Source: Styela clava (lineage: Eukaryota > Chordata > Ascidiacea > Stolidobranchia > Styelidae). From it: 64,000 nucleotides of DNA. Position 1 is the stretch's first letter; each line of letters starts with the position of its first letter. Positions 12,000 to 21,360 of this stretch are shown piece by piece. The position numbers and the translations under genes were made by a program. The notes under the pieces are model-generated. The model saw only the letters and a list, made by a program, of their open reading frames with translations. It was not told where the DNA came from and did not search any database. The DNA lies in the NCBI RefSeq assembly GCF_964204865.1, contig NC_135262.1, positions 15,004,001-15,068,000 of the forward strand. The letters are read 5' to 3'.

Positions 12000-12983
12000 C
12001 CAAATCTGGTTTTAAACCGTCTTTGCTGATAACGAGACCCAAGTAAGCAACTTATGTTTTCATATATTGTAATTAATCTTTATTCAATTTAATCCCCTCC
12101 TCTCTAGATCTTTGTAGAAGATCATAAATTTTTTTTCTTGTTATCGGGCGTTGCCTATTCTATGGTATCACCCACACCATATATCAAGATATCATCGGTA
12201 ACTGGCATAACTTCACTTAAACCATTAAGAGCAAAGTTCAGACGGCGCACAAACTCTTCAGGGGACGGCTTAAGTCCGAATGCCATTCTTCGCCACCAAT
12301 AGCGACCTCATGGAGTACCAAACGTTGTCAGATAACTACTTTTAACATCGAGTTCAATATGCCAAAAACCATTTTCAACATCGGCAATGGTGAATACTTT
12401 TGCCTTGTGCAAGTGAGGTAGGTAATACATCGTCAATAGCAGGCATTGGATGATTGTTTCGTTTAAAAGCCTTATTCAAAGGCTTTGGGTCAAGACATAA
12501 ACGAATATTTCCAGATTTCGTTGATACTACAATCACATTTGAAATCCATGGCGTATAACAATCTACAGGGGATATAATACCGTCATTCACCAATCTGTCC
12601 AGCTCATTCTTAACCTTGTTTTGAAGTGATAATGGTACTTTTCGCACTGGAATTTGAACTGGAGTAACCGTATTATCAACCTCCAGTTTCAATTTTCCTT
12701 CAAGTTTGCCCGTGCCAGTAAATATATCAGCAAACTCGGCAAAAATTTGGCTGAGCGACATCTTGGAGAATTTTTCAAAATTACATGAATTGGAAATGGT
12801 ACAAAAAATATTTTCATAATTGACAGTAACTAAATTCAGTTCTTGAATTGCCCCAAATACCAGTAATGGTAATAATGGTTGTTTTAAAACCATAAAATTT
12901 AAAAAATAAGATATACGATTTTTCGGGTTATAAACCGGTAAAGAAATCTTCCCCAAAGGCCAGATTAACGTCTTGTTGTACAT
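12000..12983 (-). pseudogene. Ty3/gypsy reverse transcriptase segment (degenerate)
   Basis: The minus-strand text at 12375-12983 covers the protease-RT linker and RT fingers (…VPLSLQNKVKNELDRLV… then GIISPV…PWISNVIVV…IRLCLDPKPLN). Below 12375 the palm continues in broken frames, including a YGVGDTIE-like remnant at the position of the YxDD active site (about 12160-12185) and a MAFGLKPSPEEF-like block near 12250. Stops and indels throughout. Confidence 0.75.
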
Positions 12984-13089
12984 TGATAATTCAGCAGATG
13001 TAGGTACATAGTTTAATTAATTTATAGTCGTTGCTGGCCTCAATATATTGGCTCTTCGAAATAACATTAACATAACAACAACTTCTTAT

Positions 13090-13373
13090 GAGATAAATGG
13101 GTACTGCTATTGGTATAAATTTTTTCAAACATATCAATGTCATTTTTATAATAAGTATCGACACGTTCAGCATTTGGGCCATCGGTACCATGGTTATATT
13201 TAGTTCTCAGTCGACATTTTACTGCAAAGTGATTTTTCATATTGCATCTGTTGCAAACTTTACCCCACGCTGGACAATAATTTGTACCAAAAATGTGCTT
13301 TTTACCACAAAATTTACACTCACGGATATTGAGTTTGCTCTCAATATTTCTCTTTCAATTTGCTCTCCATATT
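13090..13373 (-). pseudogene. Ty3 gag nucleocapsid zinc-knuckle segment
   Basis: On the minus strand the cysteine/histidine spacing reads CKFCGKKH…CPAWGKVCNRCNMKNHFAVKC. This is the double zinc-knuckle pattern of invertebrate Ty3 nucleocapsid. It is cut from the rest of gag by the 604-bp repeat that begins at 13374. Confidence 0.75.
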
Positions 13374-13977
13374 GATGATTTTCGACATTCGACAGAGGTG
13401 GAAACATCACACACGGTTCTGAAATGTGTCAAGTGATAGTGCCGTTATGGTTTAGTAATCATGCATAGTTGGCGCGTTTTCTTACCATTTCTAGTTTATC
13501 TTATTGCATTTTCATTCAAACTACGCTTATCACAACCTCCAACTCCGAGTACACAGGTATATTTATTTTTGAGATATAAATATACTTAGTTATATGAAGA
13601 TTTATTCACATAGTTTTATGATATGCTTGTTGTAGTTCAACTGGACCCAATGTATCGAAGACAATCACACAGTAGGTCCTTCTTGCATTTATAGTTCATA
13701 TTTTATGTAAATCAAACTGTTAGAAATTTAATTCGTTTATATCGTCAATTTTAATTTTTAAGACTTCACATTCTGAGACTTTCTTACAAAAATCTTAGCT
13801 TATTCATATTTATCCCGATAAAGGAAAGTTCATGGACCCCGCACACTCGTCAGATTACCAGTCAAACTTAGTTTTTGGATTAGTTGACCAGTTAATTGTT
13901 CCATATGCAGGACTTTGATAAGGTAATCATATAACAGGGACTGACATTGATTTGCCCATTCAGAACATTTATTATGA
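13374..13977. repeat. 604-bp dispersed repeat, copy inside Ty3 gag
   Basis: It is nearly identical to 18547-19156 (unit 2) and 32638-33252 (unit 3). In the Ty3 copy, gag sequence lies on both sides. In the units, unrelated DNA lies on both sides, so this is an independently mobile segment. In both settings the string tcat borders each end on the minus strand. It encodes a minus-strand frame of about 50 codons (CSEWANQCQSLLYDYLIKVL…) that ends in the same stop in all copies. I do not recognise the product. Confidence 0.7.
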
Positions 13978-14282
13978 GTTGCGTTGACATACTCCATCGA
14001 CGACTTCATTGTTTCCAGGCGAATCATTGTCGACTCATGAGCTCGACAGCGATCAATACTCTTTGCAAGAGTTAAATCTCGTTTTTGTAAAAATCTTCGT
14101 CTAAGGTGATTATCGAGTACTCCATCAATTATCTATTATCAATTATAGTCAATAGAGTTGCAGTACGCAGGATAGGACTTGCAGGCAATTTCATAGTAGT
14201 CCCACGACCTTTTAAATATCTTCCAATTTAGAGACAAACTGCCACTTTTAACATTAAATGGCGCTGGAGTAGGAAGATTCAT
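13978..14282 (-). pseudogene. Ty3 gag N-terminal and capsid segment
   Basis: The ATG at 14282 lies 70 bases after the primer-binding site and starts a frame with FNVKSGSLSLNWKIFKRSW, typical of Ty3 gag. Broken frames follow, then LQKRDLTLAKSIDRC, a standard capsid C-terminal pattern. Gag is interrupted at 13977 by the dispersed repeat and resumes at 13373. Confidence 0.7.
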
Positions 14283-14354
14283 TTTCTATCTGAAGTCCGC
14301 AGATGAGCAATTTTATGTAGGCGTAATTCGTATCCTCGCTATTCCACAATAGAA

Positions 14355-14369
14355 CCACTTCTGACACCA
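14355..14369 (-). promoter_or_regulatory. Retrotransposon primer-binding site
   Basis: The minus strand reads tggtgtcagaagtgg directly after the LTR end …aaaca. This matches the common tRNA-primed start site of Ty3/gypsy elements and fixes the inner LTR border. Confidence 0.75.
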
Positions 14370-15398
14370 TGTTTCGTTTCTTAATTGCTATCTGCTCAGA
14401 ATAGAAATTCGTATACAACTGAACTACGTTTATTGAGAACAGCGGCACCACGTTAAACAATACAACAAAACAACGATCATAAACAAACGTCTAAAAGTTA
14501 ACACAACTGTATATCGACGGGTCTTACTACTTACTGAATACAGCGCGAAACACCGCGAAACAGCGCGAAAGAGCGCAAAACAGCGCAAAAGAGCGCAAAA
14601 TAGCGCGAAACAGAGGAAAACAGCGCGAAACAGAAGGAAACCAGCGCAAAACAGAGGGAAACAGCGCAAAACAGGAGACGCAGTCATTACCACCTCCTGC
14701 CACGAAAGAACCACGGCGCCTCTCGCCATGGTTTTATGGCGCTATTTCCGGCATATGTACAAGGTTATGTACCGGATTAAAGGTCATCATGCGAAATTTT
14801 ATCTACCTTTTTGGTGCTCCAGAAGTATGTGCAGCAATATGTCGCACAACCTGAATCCGCAACACACACACATACTATTTTCAGGTTGGGCGCCATCTTG
14901 GTGCACATACTTCTGGAGGTCCCTTTATACCTAACCCTAACCCTAAAGCCAACCCTATCCATATGGAAAATGTTCTAAATTATGGTACCCAAAATGTGTC
15001 ACCAGCAGGGGCAGACCTGCCATTACAGCATTACTGGCTACATACGTTGGTTTGTGTTTTTAATTTGCTGCCGTGGTACTCCAACTCAAAACAAAGTGCC
15101 CCGAACTCATTGCAAAATTTTTTTCTGCTTCACACTGTTTCCCTCTGTTTTGCGCTCTTTCGCGCTGTTTCCCCACTGTTTTGCGCTGTTTCCCTCTGTT
15201 TTGCGCTGTTTCGCGCTGTTTCGCGCTGTTTTGCGCTGTTTCGCGCTGTTTTGCGCTCTTTGTGGTGTTTCGCGCTGTATTCAGTAAGTAGTAAGACCGG
15301 TATATCGACTGCTGAGCCAGACGAATAGATGAGATGCATTGCGCCGCAACAATTAGCGCTACTCATCATTTACGTCACAGTAATCACATTACGTCACA
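14370..15398 (-). repeat. Ty3 5' LTR, interrupted by a 782-bp insertion
   Basis: The LTR starts tgtgacgtaatg at 15398 on the minus strand and ends aaaca at 14370. It contains an aataaa signal (about 14430-14435 on the minus strand). Removing the insertion 14519-15300 and one copy of its target duplication leaves about 238 bases, a normal short LTR. The outer border is less certain than the inner one. Confidence 0.6.
14519..15300. mobile_element. Fold-back transposon with CGCGAAACAG minisatellite arms and 9-bp target duplication
   Basis: It is flanked by tatatcgac at 14510-14518 and 15301-15309. The tips are an inverted pair around gtcttactacttactgaata. Each arm is a degenerate 10-base tandem repeat (acagcgcgaa) of about 150 bp, so the element can fold into a long hairpin. 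The middle contains a smaller inverted pair, ccagaagtatgtgca and tgcacatacttctgg (14819-14914), and three telomere-like units at 14931-14948. The Phe/Arg/Cys-rich frames on both strands are translations of the minisatellite, not genes. Confidence 0.8.
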
Positions 15399-15608
15399 GG
15401 TCTAACCATTCTTTTAACGTTAAAAAGCATGTTATTGCCAGTATGTGTGGACAATTTTCGTGGATAATTTGTAAAAAGCAATTCTTAGGTAATGTCTTCA
15501 CAAAAGTAAAGAAGTTAGCTAGCTGTTCATTCGGTCACTTATTTATACAGCTTTACAAAGTCCAAAGAAAACTTTGAACAATGAAACCATATGAAAGTTC
15601 GCGTTTAA
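15399..15608. other. Short spacer between Ty3 LTR and lectin pseudogene
   Basis: No gene or RNA seen. A string near 15455-15575 (gtaaaaagcaattcttagg) resembles 49410-49450 downstream of the other minus-strand lectin, so it is probably shared 3' flank. Confidence 0.4.
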
Positions 15609-16371
15609 TCACATTTCACACAAAACCCCAAGGGATCTGTGAGAAGAATTTTCACCAAACATTCTGTGGCCTACACTGTTCGGATTCGATTCAACGTTAA
15701 TGCCCACGTAAGATCTTGAAGGATTGAATGGTCGATTTGGAAACCAGTGTGTACATGCAGCTGTTCCCCCATTGGATAAATAAATTCTTTTTGTCTGAAA
15801 GACCAAGCAGAAAAAAGTTGAACATAAAATTTGAGCAAAGTTAAAAAATGCAAATGATCCAAAACATTGTGGTTTCACTTTGCAAGTGAAGACTTACACT
15901 CGTGTTTATTGTCACTCCCGTCCAAATGTGATGGTAATGATGCCGATGACGGTTCGTGACCGAATAAGTGATCTTTGCTGTACATATTTTCTGCATTTCC
16001 GCCGATGCTTTGACAACTCGCTTTTGCTTGGTCTAGATATAGTCGGTTATCATTTGTGATCAACACGTAACACTTTCCATTGTAAACTCCATCGCAATTT
16101 TCTAAATACAAGTGAAAATGTGTAAGATGGTCGATAGTTATCTTATAATGAATATATATACATAAAACTATTTTATTATTATTACGAGCTTTTATATTAT
16201 GATCTCTGAAACATTTCCACAAAGTTTAAAACTCAATTAAAAGTAATCGTAGAGAACCTGGAGAGAAAAACTTGTATATCATACCTAAATCTCTTCTTGT
16301 CATACACTTCTCTTCCGAATCGTTTATTCTGGTATCAATACCTTTTGCTATACCATCAACGTCGGCAATAT
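15609..16371 (-). pseudogene. Collagen-lectin pseudogene D (neck plus lectin exons, no collagen exon)
   Basis: Three exons align with the gene at 21361: neck 16371-16285 (87 nt), lectin part 1 at 16101-15898, lectin part 2 at 15794-15609 (186 nt). All splice sites are GT-AG. The neck keeps the heptad pattern (IADVDGIAKGIDTRINDSEE). Lectin part 1 has net losses of 19 and 1 bases (204 instead of 224 nt), so the frame is lost before the W.G core. The last exon is intact, ending in GVLCEM. No signal-peptide or collagen exon is found upstream: homology changes at about 16380, where the next duplication unit starts. It is a decapitated, frameshifted relic. Confidence 0.8.
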
Positions 16372-16620
16372 CTAATGGTAAAAATTGCGGTAATCGACTA
16401 CTGATCATACGCTTGTTTATTTGTGACAGTGATTAACTAGTCATGGGCAGCAGACTACGCCTCACTCGGGGAGTGAGCGACCCACAGTTTAAGATTCTGC
16501 TCAAATAATAGAGAATTGGTTTTGGACGATCGGCCATCTCGCGACTTTTCCCGATAGTTAATGTCGTTAACTTAACTTAGAGCGATTTTGTGCCAATATG
16601 AAATATCAATTCGTGACAAG

Positions 16621-18209
16621 TAGGCTTGCACGTAATTTACGGATTTACGGAATTACGGAATTATTTCGAGTTACGGAGGCGAAGTTACGAATTACGTAAA
16701 TTCGTAATTATTGGTCGAGCGCTTTCCCGATTGAAACGAGCTCTCTTCAGAGCAGTCAATTCCGTCGATTGTAAAAAATTAAAGTTCAATAAGTAGAAGA
16801 AGTTAGAGTTCCGGTATTCGCAGCCGTTTTTCTCTCTCTTGTTACGCAGATGGAGAAGGCATAACGCGTTGCCATTTACTAACCTATTATCAACTTATCT
16901 AGCATGGCAAATGTACATATTAAGCGTAGATATGGGATAGAATTGTGTTGAGACCGATGGACGCCAACACACCTGGTTTCAACTTCTCCGGGTGAAATGA
17001 CTAAAGAATGTAAGAGATCAACTTACCATACATGGTGCCGTGATAATTAATGTTGCGCTTATCAAACAGCAATATGACGACGGAAGAGAAATTGCGTAAT
17101 GAACCAACGCAACTTAGTCTTTTCGGTATCGGTAAAGCGACTCATACGGCAGAGAAACAACCAAAAGGCGGGATTTCCCATGTTTATTCTGCGCGAGATC
17201 CATTTTCTATTACAAAATCTTGATGTTCTGTTACCGGTTTTATCGTTATATATCTGTCCGGACTTGGCCTTGTTTTCACAATGCCTCGCACTATTTCGGC
17301 CAAATATGTCTTTACAAAATCTTTAAGTCTTTACCAAATGCGGCAACTTATTTTGATTTATCGTCGACTCAAATACCACCGGCACTCGACCAAACTTGTG
17401 TCAATCTTAGCCGATAGGATTGTCGACTTGAGTTAGAAAAGTAAATTAATATTTTCCTGAGTGCAAAATAAATGTCACATAATGAATTGTTTTGCGATAT
17501 AACTTTGTATTTTTGGAGAAGGCATGTCATATAAGTACGGTATTTAAATTATGCGCAAATAATTAATATTTGGTCTAAATTTATCGCAAATAATGTTATA
17601 ACATTTAGGCCCCGAAATGATTTAATGTAAAATGAAGCATGGTAATCGGAATATCGTCAATAAGTCGGCATCAATAATTATTATAAAATGGTAGGTAGTA
17701 AAGTCGGATAATGTAAAAAAAACGGTACAATAACAAGTCTTCGTCGCCAGGCAAGCGCAAGTATAATCAAACGAGAGAATACGCTCGTCGTTGATTTATA
17801 AATTAGAATTTTTATTTAATACGGAACTCTTATTAATACGTTAATACGATTTTGAAAAAGTCAACTATCGTTTCATAAATATGTTACCACTTACCAGTGT
17901 TGGTAATGATAAAATTGATCGCATAAAATTGGGTGATAAAGTTGATAAAGGAAAATCAAAGCTAACACAAAAGATAAAAATCAGAATAAAATTAATTTGA
18001 ATTCACTCCTTGATATTTGTCTTTAGCATCTGTCGCCGGCGTGTAGTACTGGCGGAAATATGAAAACCAAACTGTCCCAACTGTCGATGTCCCATTCGAT
18101 ATAGAAGTGGATTAAATTGGTTGAAAAAAATATCGCAATTACGGGGTCATTACGTAATCGATTTGGCCGTAATTACGGAATTGATTTTTGTCGATTACGT
18201 GCAAGCCTA
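16621..18209. mobile_element. Non-autonomous hAT transposon, 1589 bp, with empty site in unit 3
   Basis: Terminal inverted repeats are taggcttgcacgtaat at 16621-16636 and its perfect inverse at 18194-18209. The 8-bp target duplication gtgacaag lies at 16613-16620 and 18210-18217. The matching place in unit 3 (about 32298) has a single copy and no insert. Subterminal DNA is packed with ttacggaatt-type motifs, usual for hAT. Inside, a short open frame starts near 17072 (TQLSLFGIGKATHTA…). It has no transposase signature that I can name and stops after about 50 codons. Confidence 0.88.
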
Positions 18210-18546
18210 GTGACAAGGCTTAGTACTGGCATTTAGGATACAAAGTTCTCAAAATAGGGATTTCGTATTTTTAATTATTAGAGTATTCATATATACACTT
18301 ATTGCCGCTCAACTGAACCCGAAAAAGTATTGCAAATCGAAAGAAACGAAAGCCGGATAATTGGTGTTTTGTTATATTTATATTGATAAATATTTAAAAA
18401 TACTTTTAAAACTGTAATAGTAGTTATATTTATTTCATTGCCACTTTAATATTTACTTTTACTAGACACTGAATAAATTAGGTAAGATGTACTTAGTTTA
18501 TCATCTCTTTTTACTTTTAATCACCCACATATAATTCACCTCTGAC

Positions 18547-19156
18547 GATGATTTTCGACATTCGACAGAGGTGGAAACATCACACACGGTTGTGAAATGT
18601 GTCAAGTAATGGTACCGTTATGGTTTAGTAATCATGCATAGTGGGTTCGTTTTCTTACCATTTCTATTTATCTTATTGCATTTTCATTCAAACTACGCTT
18701 ATCACAACCTCCAACTCCAAGGACTCAAGTATATTTATTTTCGAGATATAAATATACTTAGTTATATGAAGATTTATTAACATAGTTTTATGATATGCTT
18801 GTTGTAGTTCAACTGGGCCCAATGTATCGAAGACAATCACACAGTAGGTCCTTCTCGCATATTTTATGTTCATTTCATATTTTATGTAAATCAAAGCGTT
18901 AGAAATTTAACTCGTTTATATCGTCAATTTTAACTTTTAAGACTTCACATTCTGAGACTTTCTTACAAAAATCTTAGCTTATTCCTATTTATCCCGATAA
19001 AGGAAAGTTCATGGACCCCGCACACTCGTCAGATTACCAGTCAAACCTAGTTTTTGGATTAGTTGACCAGGTAATTGTTCCATATGCAGGACTTTGATAA
19101 GGTAATCATATAACAGGGACTGACATTGATTTGCCCATTCAGAACATTTATTATGA
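18547..19156. repeat. Dispersed 0.6-kb repeat, unit 2 copy
   Basis: Near-identical to 13374-13977 and 32638-33252. See the copy inside the Ty3 element for the border evidence. Confidence 0.7.
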
Positions 19157-20514
19157 TAGTATTTACAGCCAATTACTGTGCTGCAGTCCATATATAATTT
19201 TATTGCTCGTATTTTACTGCAATTAAGTTGACAAATATTTCATAATATCTGGTAACTGCATTTTAGACCTTCTTGGCTTTCTTACCGTCAATATAACAAA
19301 TCCGTATAATCCGATGAAGCAATGTTTGTCAACAAGCTCAAGAAGTCAGTCGCTTCCTATACAACCAGTCATGGTTATAACGTTAAATTCTCACAATTTA
19401 TTTGTATATTTTTAGTTGGTCAGTTTATTCTCCAAATACCAAACAGCACACACATACATGTATAACTGCTTACATCGAAGAAGAAAAGTTTTGAGATAAT
19501 TATCATATGTAAAATTAATCACCAATTTTATAAAACGCATATGACGCTCAAGATGCATTCGAAAGAATGCCATTGTTTATTTCAGCTGTTTTAAAACTGT
19601 CCGTTTTAAAAAGTTAGGTCTACAGACTTCAAAATATGTACTAATATTTTCATCATAATTGTCTAATAAATGTATTGTATATATATTTTTTAAATATATG
19701 TCACGTCGAAGCGCCAAGCGCCATATATAAAAGTTAAGGTCAATCCCAAGATCAATATCTTAGAAATGTTTTTAGCTAAGATGAGACTATATTGTTGGTA
19801 TAGGGTTTCGGGGCTGAGTTTTTATTTCGGTCGTTATAATCGAATCCAAATCTGAAGTAAATGTGTGAAACTGAACAGAGGGTATTTTATCATGTTTTCT
19901 TCTAAGAACAAATGTGGGAATTTATTTTTGAGTGCTGTTCTACAAAAACGATGGCGAAAATGATGTGAAAAAAACTGATATAAACTCGAGCCGATTCCTT
20001 GGCAAACTCGAAAAACTTTAATCCAAGATCTGAAAGTGATTTACCGAAGTTAGATGATCCGAAGTCATGTGAGACCTTAAGTATGATTCAGGTCAATAAG
20101 GTCGGAAAAACAAACTTTAATGTTACAATGTTTTGTCTGAGGTAACGATCTAAAATTTAGTAAACACTTGAAGAAAGTTGAAAGGATTGGGACAAAGTGA
20201 CACGACAGTGCATTTCTATAAACCTAAATTTTACAGCTGAAACTGAAATTTTAGCAGCTTATGACAATATATATACTTAGTTTGTCATAATATTAGCAAA
20301 GAATTTTTCCTATTTTGAATCGTGGAAGCGCAAGTGAACTTTCGAAACAAAGCTATAAGAAAAAAACTATTATACTTCCATGATATAAATTCAACATTCA
20401 AGCTATCAAATTCGACAAATTAATAATTTTTGATCTGATAGATAGTACTTTTCACATATGAAACACATAAACCTTGAACGAAGAATCAATATTGATCGTG
20501 TAATCACATTTCAC
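19157..20514. other. Unit 2 upstream spacer, no gene seen
   Basis: Matches 33253-34977 apart from the insertion at 33802-34120. Positions 20050-20230 have a weaker match at about 48050-48180 (gttacaatgttttgtctgagg…), part of an older flank shared with the 46-49 kb region. No open frame with coding features. Confidence 0.5.
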
Positions 20515-20600
20515 GCAAAACCCCAAGAAGTCTGGTAGTAATAGGTTCATCAAACATTCCGTGATTTTCATGATTCGGATCCGATTCATGTTTATATATA
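20515..20600 (-). pseudogene. Relic of a lectin last exon (relic G, unit 2)
   Basis: The minus-strand translation reads ESDPNH…HGMFDEP…TRLLGVL.EM and stop, matching the end of the collagen-lectin last exon. The conserved cysteine codon is replaced by CGT. Only about 85 bases remain. It lies divergently, about 750 bases upstream of the gene at 21361. Unit 3 keeps the same relic at 34978-35062. Confidence 0.7.
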
Positions 20601-20739
20601 ACATAACAAGGCTAGCACCGCAGAACGGAACCTTTGGTTTAAAACCGTATTGTTCAGTTTAAAATTCACTTCAAAATGTCAATATTGCCAACATCAATGA
20701 AATAAATAGGCTACTGCTTATCTAGTCGATAGTGATATA

Positions 20740-21360
20740 TTTTTAATCTGATGTGAAAATGAATATGCACGGTCTAATACGAATTTCTGGTGATGGGAGA
20801 AAGATACGATTGTACGTATAATGTTGATACGTACGTTGTTGTTATAAATGTTGATGCTCTCCGTGTTGACATAGTAAATCAATGATTAACCTATCTAAAT
20901 GAAGACAAAATTAAAAGTATCTCTCGATCTCAATATAATTCAATTGTAACGAAAACACGTAAAAGAATAATAAAAAAGTTTGATGGACATTTTCGAAAAC
21001 ATTTTCTTTCAGCCTCACTTTTCGTATTTAAGTGAGGTCAAATACTATGGTTGTATATAGTTAGCCTCATTTTCATCCATTTGGTATAGCATAAAAGAGG
21101 CCACTTATAAAGTCTGTAATAAACTTGAGAAACTTTTTTGTGAAGTTTTTCACGATATCAAACTGGTGATTGATTTTAGGCAACGTCAACGATCACACAT
21201 ATACACTCGAGAAAATGTCAGCTTTTTGTAGCATAAAATGAAAAAAAGGGGTATCATACCACACTATAAGTAGCGTGTCAATATATAGACTATAAGAAAA
21301 GGAAAATCGGTTCCGTTGTAGATACGTGTTTGATTTGCGATTCAAGTGAATAGATTGACA
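20740..21360 (+). promoter_or_regulatory. Promoter region of collagen-lectin A'
   Basis: Blocks kept in the copies at 35100-35585 and, inverted, at 8960-9500 and 57050-57480: tgaggtcaaatactatggttg (about 21033), aaactggtgattgatttt with the following caacgtcaac (21160-21190), and accacactata (21258). A TATA-like string lies at 21280-21295. Spacing between blocks is similar in all copies. The transcription start is not visible. Confidence 0.55.

Larger units (their letters stand above)
10290..15398 (-). mobile_element. Ty3/gypsy retrotransposon, degenerate, missing a recognisable 3' LTR
   Basis: The parts lie in the expected order on the minus strand. They are a 5' LTR (14370-15398, broken by an insertion), a primer-binding site (14355-14369), gag start at 14282, gag zinc knuckles (about 13100-13370), reverse transcriptase (about 12400-12983), RNase H (11400-11805) and integrase (10290-11321). 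The coding frames are interrupted by stops and frameshifts. Two younger elements sit inside: 14519-15300 in the LTR and 13374-13977 in gag. A second LTR beginning with the same tgtgacgtaatg was not found below 10290. Confidence 0.85.

Noticed and set aside
14931-14956. Telomere-like ccctaa units
   Set aside because: Only three perfect units inside a transposon; not a chromosome end. The same holds for the two units near 8850.
14430-15369. Several Cys/Phe/Arg-rich or Thr/Ala/Arg-rich frames on both strands
   Set aside because: They are translations of the acagcgcgaa minisatellite arms of a fold-back element and change with every indel.
21346-21360. Collagen-lectin starts five codons earlier (21346; likewise 51049 in C')
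   Set aside because: These are GTG codons. The ATG at 21361 and 51028 directly precedes the hydrophobic leader.
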